The position numbers were made by a program, and so were the translations under genes. A DNA stretch of 64,000 nt from Citrobacter sp. R56. Lineage in GTDB: Bacteria; Pseudomonadota; Gammaproteobacteria; Enterobacterales; Enterobacteriaceae. Positions 36,082-45,189 of the stretch are shown piece after piece; positions within the stretch are counted from its first letter, which is position 1; each line of letters begins with the position of its first letter. Under the pieces are notes generated by a model. It made no database searches, was not told where the DNA came from, and saw nothing but the letters and a program-made list of their open reading frames with translations. The stretch covers positions 1,736,001 to 1,800,000 of the forward strand of contig NZ_CP069159.1 of NCBI RefSeq assembly GCF_016811995.1, given 5' to 3'.

Positions 36082-36710
36082 CGTGGCGTTACCAGTTTGG
36101 CGAATGCGTGCGGGCTATCTGCGCCAGCCGCATTGGCTTCGTCTGTGTCGATGTGCATCTCAAGACGCATATCGGGTGAAACGCGAACGGCAACGTTGTC
36201 AAAAACCAGCCGCCGTTCATCACCCTCAATGGCCACAGAGACGCTGTCGCCGTGCGAAACACGCAGGATCAGTGCATCCAGCGGTGACATATGAATATGG
36301 CGGCGGGCGATAATCACGCCCGACGTGAGATCCAGTTCGGCAAACGGGCTGACAAGGCGGATCCCCGGCGTTTCTTGAAGAGCGCCTGACATACGCAAGG
36401 GGGCTGCGACGCCCAATGTTCTGGCGTCGGTACGGGAGATTTCAACCTGACTCGTACTACGCAATGGTCCAAGCAGGCGAACATTTTTTAGCTGACCTTT
36501 TGGGCCAACCAAAGTGACGGTTTGCTCGGCGGCGTATTGTCCGGGCTGTAATAGTGCTTTTTTCTCGCTGATCGGTTGGTCAGGAAAAAGACGGGCATAG
36601 TCTTCTGCGCAAAGATGGATATGACGATTAGAAACGCCCAGCGGAATAGGGCGCTCACGCATCTCATCCAGGACCTGGCTTACGGTCGTCTCCAGCAGTT
36701 GCTTATCCAT
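36078..36710 (-). CDS. pduL: Phosphotransacylase PduL
   Basis: Propionyl-CoA + phosphate to propionyl phosphate + CoA, with CoA recycled inside the lumen. The 210-residue enzyme belongs to the PduL family, unrelated to Pta. It has two similar barrel domains whose histidines bind two zincs: PLGVSNRHIHLCAED near residue 25 and ARRHIHMSPLDA near residue 136. The N-terminal MDKQLLETTVSQVLDEMRER is an encapsulation-type helix. The start overlaps the pduK stop (TAATG). Confidence 0.96.
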   Translation of the reverse strand: MDKQLLETTVSQVLDEMRERPIPLGVSNRHIHLCAEDYARLFPDQPISEKKALLQPGQYAAEQTVTLVGPKGQLKNVRLLGPLRSTSQVEISRTDARTLGVAAPLRMSGALQETPGIRLVSPFAELDLTSGVIIARRHIHMSPLDALILRVSHGDSVSVAIEGDERRLVFDNVAVRVSPDMRLEMHIDTDEANAAGADSPHAFAKLVTPR

Positions 36711-37174
36711 TACGCGTCACCTCGCTTACCGGAATGCAGACAGAGAGAGCGGGGTTCTCCCTTCTGGCGTTTGCATTGTGGATCGAGGCAAAGATTGCAA
36801 CTGATAAGCTCAGTTCCCAGTGCGCTCTCGGGTAAAAACGGCTCTGCAAGGATCTCTTCCTGAGGCTCTTCGGGAGCAGCATCTGGAATGGGCTCAGGCG
36901 ACGTCTCTACGCGGTAAGAAAGAATGCCCTCGCCAGGCCGTGCGATGACTTTATGCGCGACCAGACCTGCTTGCTGGTCGGCAAAACTGGCGCCAGTGAT
37001 GATGGCCGCCTGAACAGAGGCCACATCACCGGTAATTTTGAGAACCGTCCAGCCTGAACCGTTGGTCTTTTCGAGGCCAACCAGCGTGATGGAAGCGGCT
37101 TTCGCCATGACATCCGCGCAATTGATGGCTAATGCCAGACCACTAACTTCAAGTAACCCCAGTGATTGCTTCAC
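36710..37174 (-). CDS. pduK: Shell protein PduK with cysteine-rich tail
   Basis: 154-residue minor shell protein. The N-terminal ~85 residues are one BMC domain (LGLLEVSGLALAINCADVMA, GDVASVQAAIITGAS). A low-complexity Pro/Glu-rich linker follows (PEPIPDAAPEEPQEE). The tail carries C-x2-C-x4-C-x10-C (CNLCLDPQC...LC), which may hold a metal or Fe-S cluster; that is inference. The start is GTG at 37174, preceded by AGGAG, and aligns with the family N-terminus MKQSLGLLEV. Confidence 0.93.
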   Translation of the reverse strand: MKQSLGLLEVSGLALAINCADVMAKAASITLVGLEKTNGSGWTVLKITGDVASVQAAIITGASFADQQAGLVAHKVIARPGEGILSYRVETSPEPIPDAAPEEPQEEILAEPFLPESALGTELISCNLCLDPQCKRQKGEPRSLCLHSGKRGDA

Positions 37175-37198
37175 GCTGTGCTCCTTTTTCGAAGTGAC

Positions 37199-37474
37199 TT
37201 AGGCAGATTTAGGTAAAATGGCCTCAACGTCGCTGTGCGGGCGTGGGATGACGTGGCAGGATTTGACTTCGCCTACCGCGCTTGCTGCAGCACTTCCTGC
37301 GTCTACGGCCGCTTTTACGGCACCGACATCACCGCGAACCATCACGGTCACTAAACCCGAGCCGATCTTTTCATAGCCAACCAACTGCACGTTGGCGGAT
37401 TTCACCATGGCATCAGCGGCTTCAATCGCGGCTACCAGCCCTTTTGTTTCAACCAGTCCCAGTGCGTTATTCAT
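37199..37474 (-). CDS. pduJ: Major shell protein PduJ
   Basis: 91-residue hexameric BMC-domain protein, among the most abundant shell proteins, tiling the facets with Pdu[40 protein letters not shown] and [17 protein letters not shown] are the family segments; KIGSG lines the central pore. The frame is open upstream, but ATG 37474 after GGAGAA gives the family start. It is a close paralogue of PduA. Confidence 0.96.
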   Translation of the reverse strand: MNNALGLVETKGLVAAIEAADAMVKSANVQLVGYEKIGSGLVTVMVRGDVGAVKAAVDAGSAAASAVGEVKSCHVIPRPHSDVEAILPKSA

Positions 37475-37493
37475 ACTGCGGTTCTCCTGTGGA

Positions 37494-37844
37494 TTATGAG
37501 TGACCATCCCGGAAGGGAAGGCCCTTAACCAGCCGCGCGGCGTTGTTGCCAATACGTCGACGGGCAGGGTTATCTTGGTGATAGGTCAGCGTAAATAGCG
37601 GCGCTGATGCGGGTAAATTCTTGTAATGCACAACCAGGGTTTCACTGTCGCAGGCGATGCCTACGAGCAGCGGCGACTGGCGCGCTGCTTGCCAGGCGCA
37701 GTGAACGACATCGTCTGAGACCTGCTCCTGGACAACGAAGGGAATACCTTCTTCTTCGATACCCAACAGGACGTCATTCCAGGCGGAGAGTGTGCCGTCA
37801 ATGGCCGCGACAACAATCGCCGGTGCGATATGGTTACTGTCCAT
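37494..37844 (-). CDS. pduH: Diol dehydratase reactivase small subunit
   Basis: 116-residue small subunit of the reactivating factor that, with PduG, exchanges damaged cobalamin out of inactivated diol dehydratase using ATP. It resembles the beta subunit of the dehydratase, for example [19 protein letters not shown] and [19 protein letters not shown]. The ATG at 37844 lies inside the last codons of pduG (11-base overlap), indicating coupled translation. A TTG further up is not needed. Confidence 0.95.
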   Translation of the reverse strand: MDSNHIAPAIVVAAIDGTLSAWNDVLLGIEEEGIPFVVQEQVSDDVVHCAWQAARQSPLLVGIACDSETLVVHYKNLPASAPLFTLTYHQDNPARRRIGNNAARLVKGLPFRDGHS

Positions 37845-39666
37845 AGGCAAACTCCTTATGCCAGGACAAGATCAATCCTGTTGCGACAGCGTTTCTTGGC
37901 CCTTCGCTACCGCGAATGTTTCCTCGCCCGGCCACCAGCCGATAGTGCGCCAGCGCATCGGTGACCAGTTGCGGGACTTCAAAATCCAGAGAAGAACCGC
38001 CAACCAGCACCACAAACGGGATGTCGCGGATATTGCCGGTTGGGCTTACCTGACGCAGCGCACGCAAGGCGTTAGTGACAAAGACCCGCTCTTTCGCGCT
38101 GCGGCGAATGGCGCGCACTTTCTCCAGAGCCAGGTCGCCAGGAAGAGGAACCAGTTCATCGGGTTTCACCACGCAGACACGTGCGAACACCGAGGGCGGA
38201 AGCGGGGTGGGGAAGAACTGGACGCTGCCGTCCTCGTGCCGCAGGTGAAACAAACTTTCCACCTTGGCTAACGGGTACTTTTTGATCTCCTCGGCCAGAT
38301 AACGATCTTCCAGACCCAGTTCGCGAGCGATGATCATCGTGACCATATCGCCAGCACCGGCGAGGTGAGTGGCGATAATTTCGCCTTTAGGGTTGATGAT
38401 TGAGGCGTCAGTTGAACCCGCGCCCAGATCCAGGATCGCCAGTGGCCGTGTGGTGCCAGGCGTGGTTAAGGCACCCAGAATCGCGGCTTCGGCTTCTGCG
38501 CCGCCGACCTGAACGTCAACGTTGAGCTTTTGCTTAATTTCGCGGGCGATCATCGCCATTTGCAGGCGATCTGATTTCACCATGGAGGCGATGCCGACGG
38601 CCTGCTCCAGCGAAAACTCCCCGGCTAACCCACCTGTAACACTCACAGGTACTGACGTGTCGACGGCTAACAGGTCCTGAATGAAAACTTCGTTGCTGGG
38701 TTTGTTGGTGAGTTCTGCCATTGTCTGGCGAACATGCTCCAGCATGCCGCCAATATTGGTTCCGGCTTCACCTGTCACATTATCCAGTTTGGGGCATTCG
38801 CCGACCGCTTTCATGATAGCGTCGGCACCAGCAGCAACATCGACTCGACGCGTGCGTCCCTGCGACAGCAGTTCGATATTTCCGGCTGGTATAGCGCGAG
38901 CTTTCACATCACCCGAGGGAGTTTTCACCACCACGGCGGAACGGTTGCCAATCAGCGCGCGCGCCATAGGGACAATGTTTTTGGTCTCGTCGGCACTGAG
39001 ATTAAAAACCGTAGCGATGCCGTAAGGGTTAGACAGTGTTTCGATCACCTTCCCGGGGACGGCAACCTCAATAGCGGCCAGCATCCCGAGAGGAATTCGG
39101 TCGATATACCGAACTTCATCAACAATAGGGACGGGTTTTTCAAGACGATTACTGACCAGTACACCGTCATCCTGTTGCAGAATGACGCCGGTCAATTGAT
39201 ACCCCGCCCGCACGGAGGCGTTAATCATGGTAGCAACATCGGCGAAATCGAACGCTGCTGATACCACCAGGATGTAAGAGACATCAGCCGGGCGAGTCAA
39301 CAGCTCTTCCGGCGTAATGGTTATCCCGACGCCAAGACCGACCCCGCCCGGCGTTTTCGGGTTGTGGCCGATCATGGTTGACTCAGTGATAATGGTTTCC
39401 GTGATGGTTTCCATCGCCACATCGCCAATCACTGGCGTGGCTTCGTTGATGCGGATGAGCGAAATATCACTGACATTGATGCCGGCGTTTTTTGCCGCCA
39501 GCGTAAGCGCCTCCTGAATACCGAACACATTACGTAATGTGCCCTTGATTCCGGTCGTTTCCGCCAGCGCACTGCCGGTGATTGTCAGTACGCCAGACTC
39601 ATTCAACGTCGCCAGAGCGACTTCTGTTGATGAGTTACCAATATCAATGCCAGCGATATACCGCAT
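37834..39666 (-). CDS. pduG: Diol dehydratase reactivase large subunit
   Basis: 610-residue ATPase of the actin/Hsp70-like superfamily, the DdrA type. It forms the reactivase with PduH and is a molecular chaperone that releases inactive B12 from PduCDE. N-terminal RYIAGIDIGNSSTEVALATL is the phosphate-1 motif. RPLAILDLGAGSTDASIINP is the phosphate-2 motif and VVLVGGSSLDFEVPQLV the adenosine motif. ATG 39666 follows AGAGA and matches the family start, though the frame is open to 39786. Confidence 0.96.
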   Translation of the reverse strand: MRYIAGIDIGNSSTEVALATLNESGVLTITGSALAETTGIKGTLRNVFGIQEALTLAAKNAGINVSDISLIRINEATPVIGDVAMETITETIITESTMIGHNPKTPGGVGLGVGITITPEELLTRPADVSYILVVSAAFDFADVATMINASVRAGYQLTGVILQQDDGVLVSNRLEKPVPIVDEVRYIDRIPLGMLAAIEVAVPGKVIETLSNPYGIATVFNLSADETKNIVPMARALIGNRSAVVVKTPSGDVKARAIPAGNIELLSQGRTRRVDVAAGADAIMKAVGECPKLDNVTGEAGTNIGGMLEHVRQTMAELTNKPSNEVFIQDLLAVDTSVPVSVTGGLAGEFSLEQAVGIASMVKSDRLQMAMIAREIKQKLNVDVQVGGAEAEAAILGALTTPGTTRPLAILDLGAGSTDASIINPKGEIIATHLAGAGDMVTMIIARELGLEDRYLAEEIKKYPLAKVESLFHLRHEDGSVQFFPTPLPPSVFARVCVVKPDELVPLPGDLALEKVRAIRRSAKERVFVTNALRALRQVSPTGNIRDIPFVVLVGGSSLDFEVPQLVTDALAHYRLVAGRGNIRGSEGPRNAVATGLILSWHKEFAYGQ

Positions 39667-39679
39667 GGATTCTCTCCGC

Positions 39680-40198
39680 TTAATCGTCGCCTTTAAGTTT
39701 TTTGCGCTCGATGTACAGCATGGCCGCTTCACGAACGAAACCTGCGCAAATCTTTGCCTGATAACGATTTTCGAGATCGTCCGCAATGGCCATCAGCTCT
39801 TCTTTCGTTGAACGGTAAGGACGCAGTGCGTTGTAGATTTCAAGGATCCGTTCGTCAGGTACGGCAGTCAGTTCCGCGGCGCGTTCAAAGTTCATCGCCA
39901 GTCGGTCACGGCCAGCATCTTTGGCGATAGCAGCCTGAAGACGCAGAGTTTCCGGCGTGATACGCATGTCCTGCGCGGTCACTTTATTGCTGAGGACATT
40001 CTCAAGCGTGAAGTCATCCAACGTTTTGTTGGTTGCTGTTTTCACCCACTCAGGATGCTTGTTCGCCAGTGGGTAATCGGTCACCTTCGCGGTATGCGTG
40101 GTCGTATGCACTGCAGCAGAGGCGGGAGTTTCACCTTGCAGGCTGTTCATGCGGCTCAACACATCCCGTACCATCGATTCAATTGCTTCGGTATTCAT
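39680..40198 (-). CDS. pduE: Propanediol dehydratase small subunit
   Basis: 172-residue gamma subunit of the B12-dependent diol dehydratase. The N-terminal MNTEAIESMVRDVLSRMNSL is a short amphipathic helix like those on PduD and PduP, then a linker. The globular part runs from about residue 40 (DYPLANKHPEWVKT, PETLRLQAAIAKDAGRDRLA) to the usual C-terminus (ERKKLKGDD). It lies 14 bases downstream of pduD. Confidence 0.97.
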   Translation of the reverse strand: MNTEAIESMVRDVLSRMNSLQGETPASAAVHTTTHTAKVTDYPLANKHPEWVKTATNKTLDDFTLENVLSNKVTAQDMRITPETLRLQAAIAKDAGRDRLAMNFERAAELTAVPDERILEIYNALRPYRSTKEELMAIADDLENRYQAKICAGFVREAAMLYIERKKLKGDD

Positions 40199-40212
40199 GG
40201 CGGTATCCTTTG

Positions 40213-40875
40213 TTAAAGCGCCACGCGCAGTTCTTGCGCGTTTTTGCCCGTCACGACATGCTTCGTCTCTTTGATATGCAAAATGGCCGATTTCGCCTGA
40301 TATTTCGGGCGCGCCATCTGATCATTCAGCGTCGGAACAGGTTGCGGAGATTCTCTCTTGGCATAGCGCGCGGCGTTTTTACCAATTTGACGGTACGTTT
40401 CCAGCGTAAGTAACGGAGCCTGAGGGAAAAGCTCCAGGTTGGAAAGCGGAGGTAACCCTTGTTGGTGAATAACCGTCGTCCCTTTAGACTGGATGCCGAT
40501 AGAGATGCCAGAACCGCTCAGACGATTCCCTTCTACCGCGACGAACGCCACATCGGATGATTTGAAGCAACGAATAACACGTGCCTTGATGCCTTCTTCT
40601 TCAATACCCGCGATCACTTCGCGCAGAATGCTCTTGTGCGGCAGACCCACGATATTGACGGTTTGCGACAGACCAAATGCCGGGCCAACAGCAATAATGA
40701 CTTCGTCTTGCTGGGCACCTTGTTTGGCCTCGCCAATTTCAGTCAGAAAGCTTTCACCCTGTGCAGGGGCCGCCTGAACAGCGGGTGTACGCAAGGTCAC
40801 TGGTTTGTCACTGCTCTGCATTTCGGACAGCACATCTTCAATTATCTGGCGCAACAGCTTTTCATTAATTTCCAT
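40213..40875 (-). CDS. pduD: Propanediol dehydratase medium subunit
   Basis: 220-residue beta subunit of diol dehydratase, contributing to the adenosylcobalamin-binding face. The N-terminal [20 protein letters not shown] is the encapsulation helix shown in Salmonella to direct the whole PduCDE enzyme into the compartment. The globular domain includes [40 protein letters not shown] and [18 protein letters not shown]. It lies 10 bases after pduC. Confidence 0.97.
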   Translation of the reverse strand: MEINEKLLRQIIEDVLSEMQSSDKPVTLRTPAVQAAPAQGESFLTEIGEAKQGAQQDEVIIAVGPAFGLSQTVNIVGLPHKSILREVIAGIEEEGIKARVIRCFKSSDVAFVAVEGNRLSGSGISIGIQSKGTTVIHQQGLPPLSNLELFPQAPLLTLETYRQIGKNAARYAKRESPQPVPTLNDQMARPKYQAKSAILHIKETKHVVTGKNAQELRVAL

Positions 40876-40885
40876 TTTTCACCCC

Positions 40886-42550
40886 TTAGCCAAGTTCGTT
40901 GGGATCGAGTGCGCCAGGGATATTTTTTATCTCTTCCCAGCGTTCGCCTTGCAGGCGATAACCTGTTGCCGGACCGGCATAATCGTTAATGTCATTCACT
41001 GCTGAGAGCACTTGTCCATCACCAACGATAATGGCGGAGGTATGCAGATAGTCTCCGGTCAGCTTGGCTTTCTGGATGTTGAGCATGTCCTGAGCAACGT
41101 CGGTGAAACCGCCCTGGGCGAGGGCTTTTACCACTTCCAGACCGTTACGGTTCTTACTGATGATCTCCTGCGCGAACTTGAGATCTTCAACAATGTTACG
41201 TTCCGGCATGTCTTTCGAACCGTGGGCGTAAGTGGCGGCTTCGACTTCTTCGTCAGTGATTGGTGGAAGACCCATACCGGTAAAGACGGCCTGCAGTGCG
41301 CGAGCGGCTTTATTACGAATAGCGATGACGTCTTCTTCACGTACCGGACGTAAACCCCCGTCCACTTTCAGGTCGCGCTGGAGAACGTTGTAGTCATCAA
41401 AATCCTCGGCATCTTCGTTGGAACCGGCAAACATGTTGTCGTAGTTCGGCACCGCCGAATAACCGGAGGAGATAAAGTCCGTTCCGGGCAGGAACTGCAT
41501 CAGCAGGCGCGCAGTACGGCGCATGTCGGAGTGGGTGAAAGTCTGGTCGTTACTGGAGGCGCATTCCAGATCCAGCGACGAGCAGATCAGGTTTTCCGCC
41601 AACACGGCGCGAATCCCTGATGGCACCGCGGAAGGCACGCCAATGCAGCTCACCGAACCGTTTTGTAACCCCTGTACGCCAGCCGCTTTCGTGATGTAAA
41701 TGCAACGCGCTTCCAGGTACAACATCGACTTACCTTCGGCGTAACCCATTTGCACTTCAGAGCCAGAACCGGAGGTAAAGCGCATTTTCAGGCCGCGAGA
41801 GGCATAAGACGAGGCCAGAAAGCCTTTTGACCAGGGGGTATCGTCACCGTCGGTAAAGACAGGTTCAGTACCGTAAACGGAGATGGTTTCGGCGTAGCAG
41901 GTATGACCTAGCATACCGAGTTTCAGTTCGGTGGCTTCTTCCAGCGAACACTGGGTTAATACGCCAGGACGACCGACCTGGGAGCCAACGAGCAGAGCGA
42001 TAGCGTTGAACGGGGCATAACGCGCCACGGCAACGGTCGTCTCTTGTTCATCAAATCCGCGCCATGCGCCTTCGGCGGCATCGGCAGCGATCTGTACCGG
42101 GTTATCTTTGATGTTGGTCACGTGCGCCTGTTGAGAAGGCGTACGACGAGCGCGCATTTTCTGCATCGCCATCATCATCTCAACCACGTTCATGTGTGAC
42201 ACCACTTCAACGATTTTCGCCGGTGTCATCGCGGTGGTGAGCGGTACGATGTCACTGCGTTTTACATTAGGGTCGCAGAGCATATTGGCGAGCTTGACCG
42301 AATCCATCTTCATGACTTCTTCGGCGCGCGCCAGATTGATCCCGTAGCGGGCGATAAAATGGTCAATCAGGTCAAATTCGCTGGCGGCTTTGCCATCCAG
42401 TTCGGTCACTGCGCCGTTGACGATTTTAATCGAGGGTTTAGGATCGTTCGGGCTTTCCATTGCAATGAAGCCTTCTTCGATCCACTCCTTAACGAAGCCG
42501 TCCTGATTCACAGGGCGTTTCGCCAGTGCTTCAAATCTTTTCGATCTCAT
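40886..42550 (-). CDS. pduC: Propanediol dehydratase large subunit
   Basis: 554-residue catalytic alpha subunit with a TIM barrel, full length. It converts 1,2-propanediol to propionaldehyde by a radical mechanism with adenosylcobalamin, in the microcompartment lumen. Conserved segments include SKRFEALAKRPVNQDGFVKE, PVQIAADAAEGAWRGFDEQE, FTSGSGSEVQMGYAEGKSML (substrate/potassium site region) and DLECASSNDQTFTHSDMRRT. It lies 18 bases after pduB in the pduCDE gene set. Confidence 0.98.
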   Translation of the reverse strand: MRSKRFEALAKRPVNQDGFVKEWIEEGFIAMESPNDPKPSIKIVNGAVTELDGKAASEFDLIDHFIARYGINLARAEEVMKMDSVKLANMLCDPNVKRSDIVPLTTAMTPAKIVEVVSHMNVVEMMMAMQKMRARRTPSQQAHVTNIKDNPVQIAADAAEGAWRGFDEQETTVAVARYAPFNAIALLVGSQVGRPGVLTQCSLEEATELKLGMLGHTCYAETISVYGTEPVFTDGDDTPWSKGFLASSYASRGLKMRFTSGSGSEVQMGYAEGKSMLYLEARCIYITKAAGVQGLQNGSVSCIGVPSAVPSGIRAVLAENLICSSLDLECASSNDQTFTHSDMRRTARLLMQFLPGTDFISSGYSAVPNYDNMFAGSNEDAEDFDDYNVLQRDLKVDGGLRPVREEDVIAIRNKAARALQAVFTGMGLPPITDEEVEAATYAHGSKDMPERNIVEDLKFAQEIISKNRNGLEVVKALAQGGFTDVAQDMLNIQKAKLTGDYLHTSAIIVGDGQVLSAVNDINDYAGPATGYRLQGERWEEIKNIPGALDPNELG

Positions 42551-42568
42551 GAATCAGCCTCATGGGTA

Positions 42569-43270
42569 TTAGATATAGGACGGACGATCGTTTTTCGGTT
42601 CAGAACCGAGGGTCGACAGGACGGTTTTGCCAATTTCGCGCGCAGAGATAACGGCCTGACGTACAGCGCCGGAGTCACCGGAAATCACCAGAATGGCTTC
42701 ATTACTGAAGCTGGTTCCATGTGCCGGAGAGCTGTAGGCCACGACCTCAACGTTGGCAGATTTCAGTGCGGTATCAGCCATTAACACGCCAACAGACGCT
42801 GGAGCGCCAACAATGACACCGCAGGCGCGGCCGAGTGGTGCGCCGAACGCTTTTTCAAGGGCATAACTGGCGCGCGCGGTGTACTGCAGTTCCAGATGGC
42901 CCGCTTCATTGGCGTAAACATCGCCAAAGGTACGGTCAAGTTCCTTGAGTGCGACTTCGATGCCGCGTTTTACGTCTGAAACATCGTTGCCGCCCAAAAT
43001 GATCAGCGAACCATGCCCGGCACCGCCTTTGGTGTCGCGAGGAAGCTCAATGCTGACCACTTCCGTATTCGTCGCTTTTACGGCTTCATCAGCGGCCATG
43101 ATGTGTGGACCTGCGCCCGTACGTGCGCCCAGAATGCCAATTGAGCGATAACGCTTCTCAAGCTTCATCGCCTCCAGTAAAGCGCTGTCTACGTTCGCGA
43201 TGACCAGACCAACAGTGTCGCCAATCGCGGTGCCGACAAATTCCGTTAAACTGCAGCTCTTTTCTGCCAT
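42569..43270 (-). other. Internal translation start giving PduB'
   Basis: Met38 of PduB (AMAEKSCSL) is preceded on the minus strand by GAGACGG, a reasonable ribosome binding site. Starting here gives a 233-residue product of the size known as PduB' in Salmonella. Both forms are made from one gene in that organism; use here is inferred from the conserved arrangement. Confidence 0.75.
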
Positions 43271-43381
43271 AGCCGTCTCTCGTTTTGGATAGGGTTTATC
43301 AGGGGTGACCGGTTGAGCGGGGGTTGCCACGCGGGCAATCACCTGCGCCATGATCTGTTCCACCAGCTCATTGCTGCTCAT
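42569..43381 (-). CDS. pduB: Major shell protein PduB
   Basis: 270-residue trimeric shell protein with two tandem BMC domains (about residues 50-150 and 155-260). It is one of the most abundant shell components. The N-terminal 37 residues ([16 protein letters not shown] then a Pro-rich linker) are an extension absent from the shorter product PduB' and implicated in Salmonella in attaching the enzyme core to the shell. The start overlaps pduA by 4 bases. Confidence 0.96.
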
Positions 43382-43662
43382 TGGCTAATTCCCTTCGGTA
43401 AGATTTTTTCTACATCGGTATGCGGGCGTGGAATAACGTGTACGGCTTTCACTTCTCCCACGTTGCGGGCAGCTGCCGCACCTGCATCGGTAGCCGCTTT
43501 GACTGCGCCGACGTCACCGCGAACGATAACTGTCACCAGTCCAGAGCCAATTTTTTCGTAACCGACCAGCATGACATTGGCTGATTTCACCATCGCATCA
43601 GCGGCTTCGATGGCAGCGGTTAAGCCTTTGGTTTCTACCATTCCTAATGCTTCTTGTTGCAT
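43378..43662 (-). CDS. pduA: Major shell protein PduA
   Basis: 94-residue hexameric BMC-domain protein and the first gene of the operon. [40 protein letters not shown] and [19 protein letters not shown] mark the domain. The GSG loop lines the pore through which propanediol is thought to enter while propionaldehyde is kept in. GAGG precedes the ATG. It is closely similar to PduJ at the protein level. Confidence 0.97.
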
Positions 43663-43695
43663 AAAGACCTCGCCTGGGTTGTCCCGATAATCAGG

Positions 43696-43701
43696 ACTAT
43701 A
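43696..43701 (-). promoter_or_regulatory. Candidate -10 element of the pdu operon
   Basis: TATAGT within TTTTTATAGT on the minus strand, 33 bases before pduA. The -35 position (CATTCT) is poor, consistent with activation by PocR. Confidence 0.35.
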
Positions 43702-44105
43702 AAAAGAAGCGAGGAAAAAGAATGGCTGACTTATCTTTGAACGTGAAAAAATAGTGGGTAGTTGATAGTATTAAATTGCTTAAACTAATTTTATCTTGTT
43801 GTTTTTAATGAAGAATAAAATAAATGCCAATGTAATTATTTTGCTTTTGTTATTTCATTTTTACATTTTACAAGATGACAAAATAAAATTAATTTGCCAG
43901 GGGTAAATGAATGTGTGATGTTTGTTGGAATTTTAAATGTTGGATTTAGCCATTTTTTATTAATACAACGATCGTGTTTTATTTATCGAATCGCTCGTGG
44001 CGTCTGCTCTACGGGGTAAACGGATAGCAATAATTTGTTATTGCGGCACGATTTTTCAGAGCCAGCCGGCCTTCAGGTTGCCAACAATTTGCAGAGAACA
44101 GTTTT

Positions 44106-44111
44106 TATAGT
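44106..44111 (+). promoter_or_regulatory. Candidate -10 element of the pduF-pocR promoter
   Basis: TATAGT within TTTTTATAGT, 67 bases before pduF. It is the same 10-mer as at the pduA promoter, again without a recognisable -35. Confidence 0.35.
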
Positions 44112-44178
44112 GAAAGTCGGGCCGTCAGCGGGGGTAGCTTGCTGACACAGACACAAACTCTGCTTAGAAGGTGTCACA

Positions 44179-44988
44179 ATGAACGACTCACTAAAAGCGC
44201 AATGCATTGCCGAATTTTTGGGCACCGGGCTGTTTTTGTTTTTCGGTATTGGTTGCCTCAGCGCGCTCAAAGTTGCTGGCGCAAGTTTTGGATTATGGGA
44301 AATCTGTATTATTTGGGGATTAGGGATCTCGCTTGCCGTTTATCTGACAGCCGGAATATCCGGTGCGCATTTAAACCCGGCAGTGACGATTGCATTATGG
44401 TTGTTTGCCTGTTTCCCTGGCCGTAAGGTTTTGCCTTACACCATAGCCCAGCTTGCTGGCGCGTTTGGCGGGGCGATGCTGGCATATCTGCTGTATGGCA
44501 GTCTGTTTATCGAATTTGAAACGGCTCATCAACTGGTGCGTGGCAGCGTCGAGAGTTTGCAACTGGCGAGTATTTTCAGTACCTATCCGGCTGCGGCCTT
44601 GAGTGTATGGCAAGCGGCGCTGGTGGAAGTGGTGATCACGTCCATTCTGATGGGGATGATCATGGCGCTGACCGACGATGGCAATGGTGTGCCTAAAGGA
44701 CCGTTGGCCCCTTTGCTGATAGGGATACTGGTGGCGGTTATCGGTGCTTCTACCGGTCCTCTTACCGGATTTGCGATGAACCCTGCGCGTGATTTTGGCC
44801 CGAAACTGTTCGCATGGATAGCAGGATGGGGAGACATTGCGATGACAGGCGGACGTGATATCCCATATTTTATTGTACCTATCGTGGCACCTATTGTTGG
44901 GGCTTGCGGGGGGGCGGCAATCTATCGCTATTTTATTGGCAAAAACTTACCGTGTAATGCCTGTAAGCTGGAAGAAAATCAGGGGTAA
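44179..44988 (+). CDS. pduF: Propanediol diffusion facilitator PduF
   Basis: Inner-membrane major intrinsic protein of the GlpF type, 269 residues with six membrane helices and two half-helices. The NPA motifs are GAHLNPAVTIA (residues 66-68) and a second, MNPARDFGPKLF, whose following Asp/Arg context marks glycerol-type channels. It lets 1,2-propanediol enter by facilitated diffusion. AAGGTG precedes the ATG. A terminator and pocR follow in the same direction. Confidence 0.96.
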   Translation: MNDSLKAQCIAEFLGTGLFLFFGIGCLSALKVAGASFGLWEICIIWGLGISLAVYLTAGISGAHLNPAVTIALWLFACFPGRKVLPYTIAQLAGAFGGAMLAYLLYGSLFIEFETAHQLVRGSVESLQLASIFSTYPAAALSVWQAALVEVVITSILMGMIMALTDDGNGVPKGPLAPLLIGILVAVIGASTGPLTGFAMNPARDFGPKLFAWIAGWGDIAMTGGRDIPYFIVPIVAPIVGACGGAAIYRYFIGKNLPCNACKLEENQG

Positions 44989-45060
44989 CGCCGTTTTTAT
45001 GGGTTTTTTCTGAAATAGGTAAAATGATTTCGTGATCTGGTTTCACGAACTGAATAAAAC

Positions 45061-45084
45061 GTCTCCCAGGGATGGGGGACTTTT
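45061..45084 (+). terminator. Likely terminator between pduF and pocR
   Basis: 8-bp stem GTCTCCCA (45061-45068) / TGGGGGAC (45073-45080) with one T-G wobble and a GGGA tetraloop, followed by TTTTGTT. Partial termination here would lower pocR expression relative to pduF from the upstream promoter. Confidence 0.75.
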
Positions 45085-45189
45085 GTTATTGTGCATTTTG
45101 CTTTGTTCATTAATATCCCAGGAAAATGATCAGGCGAATGTAAATAAAATGTGCTGTTTATAACAATAAATTAACTGAGGGGTTTTATC

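Larger units (their letters stand above)
43663..44178. other. Divergent pduA-pduF control region
   Basis: 516 AT-rich bases between divergent pduA and pduF, expected to bind PocR and global regulators. Both sides carry TTTTTATAGT with no good -35, as expected for activator-dependent promoters. I could not define a PocR site, and no convincing CRP (TGTGA-N6-TCACA) or FNR palindrome was found. No open reading frame or RNA gene stands out. Confidence 0.6.

Noticed and set aside
37199-43662. Recent gene conversion between pduA and pduJ
   Set aside because: The proteins are very alike, but many synonymous positions differ between the two genes, which points to old duplication under selection.
43900-43940. 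CRP site in the pduA-pduF region around TGTGATG
   Set aside because: Only one half-site matches; the second half of the palindrome is missing.
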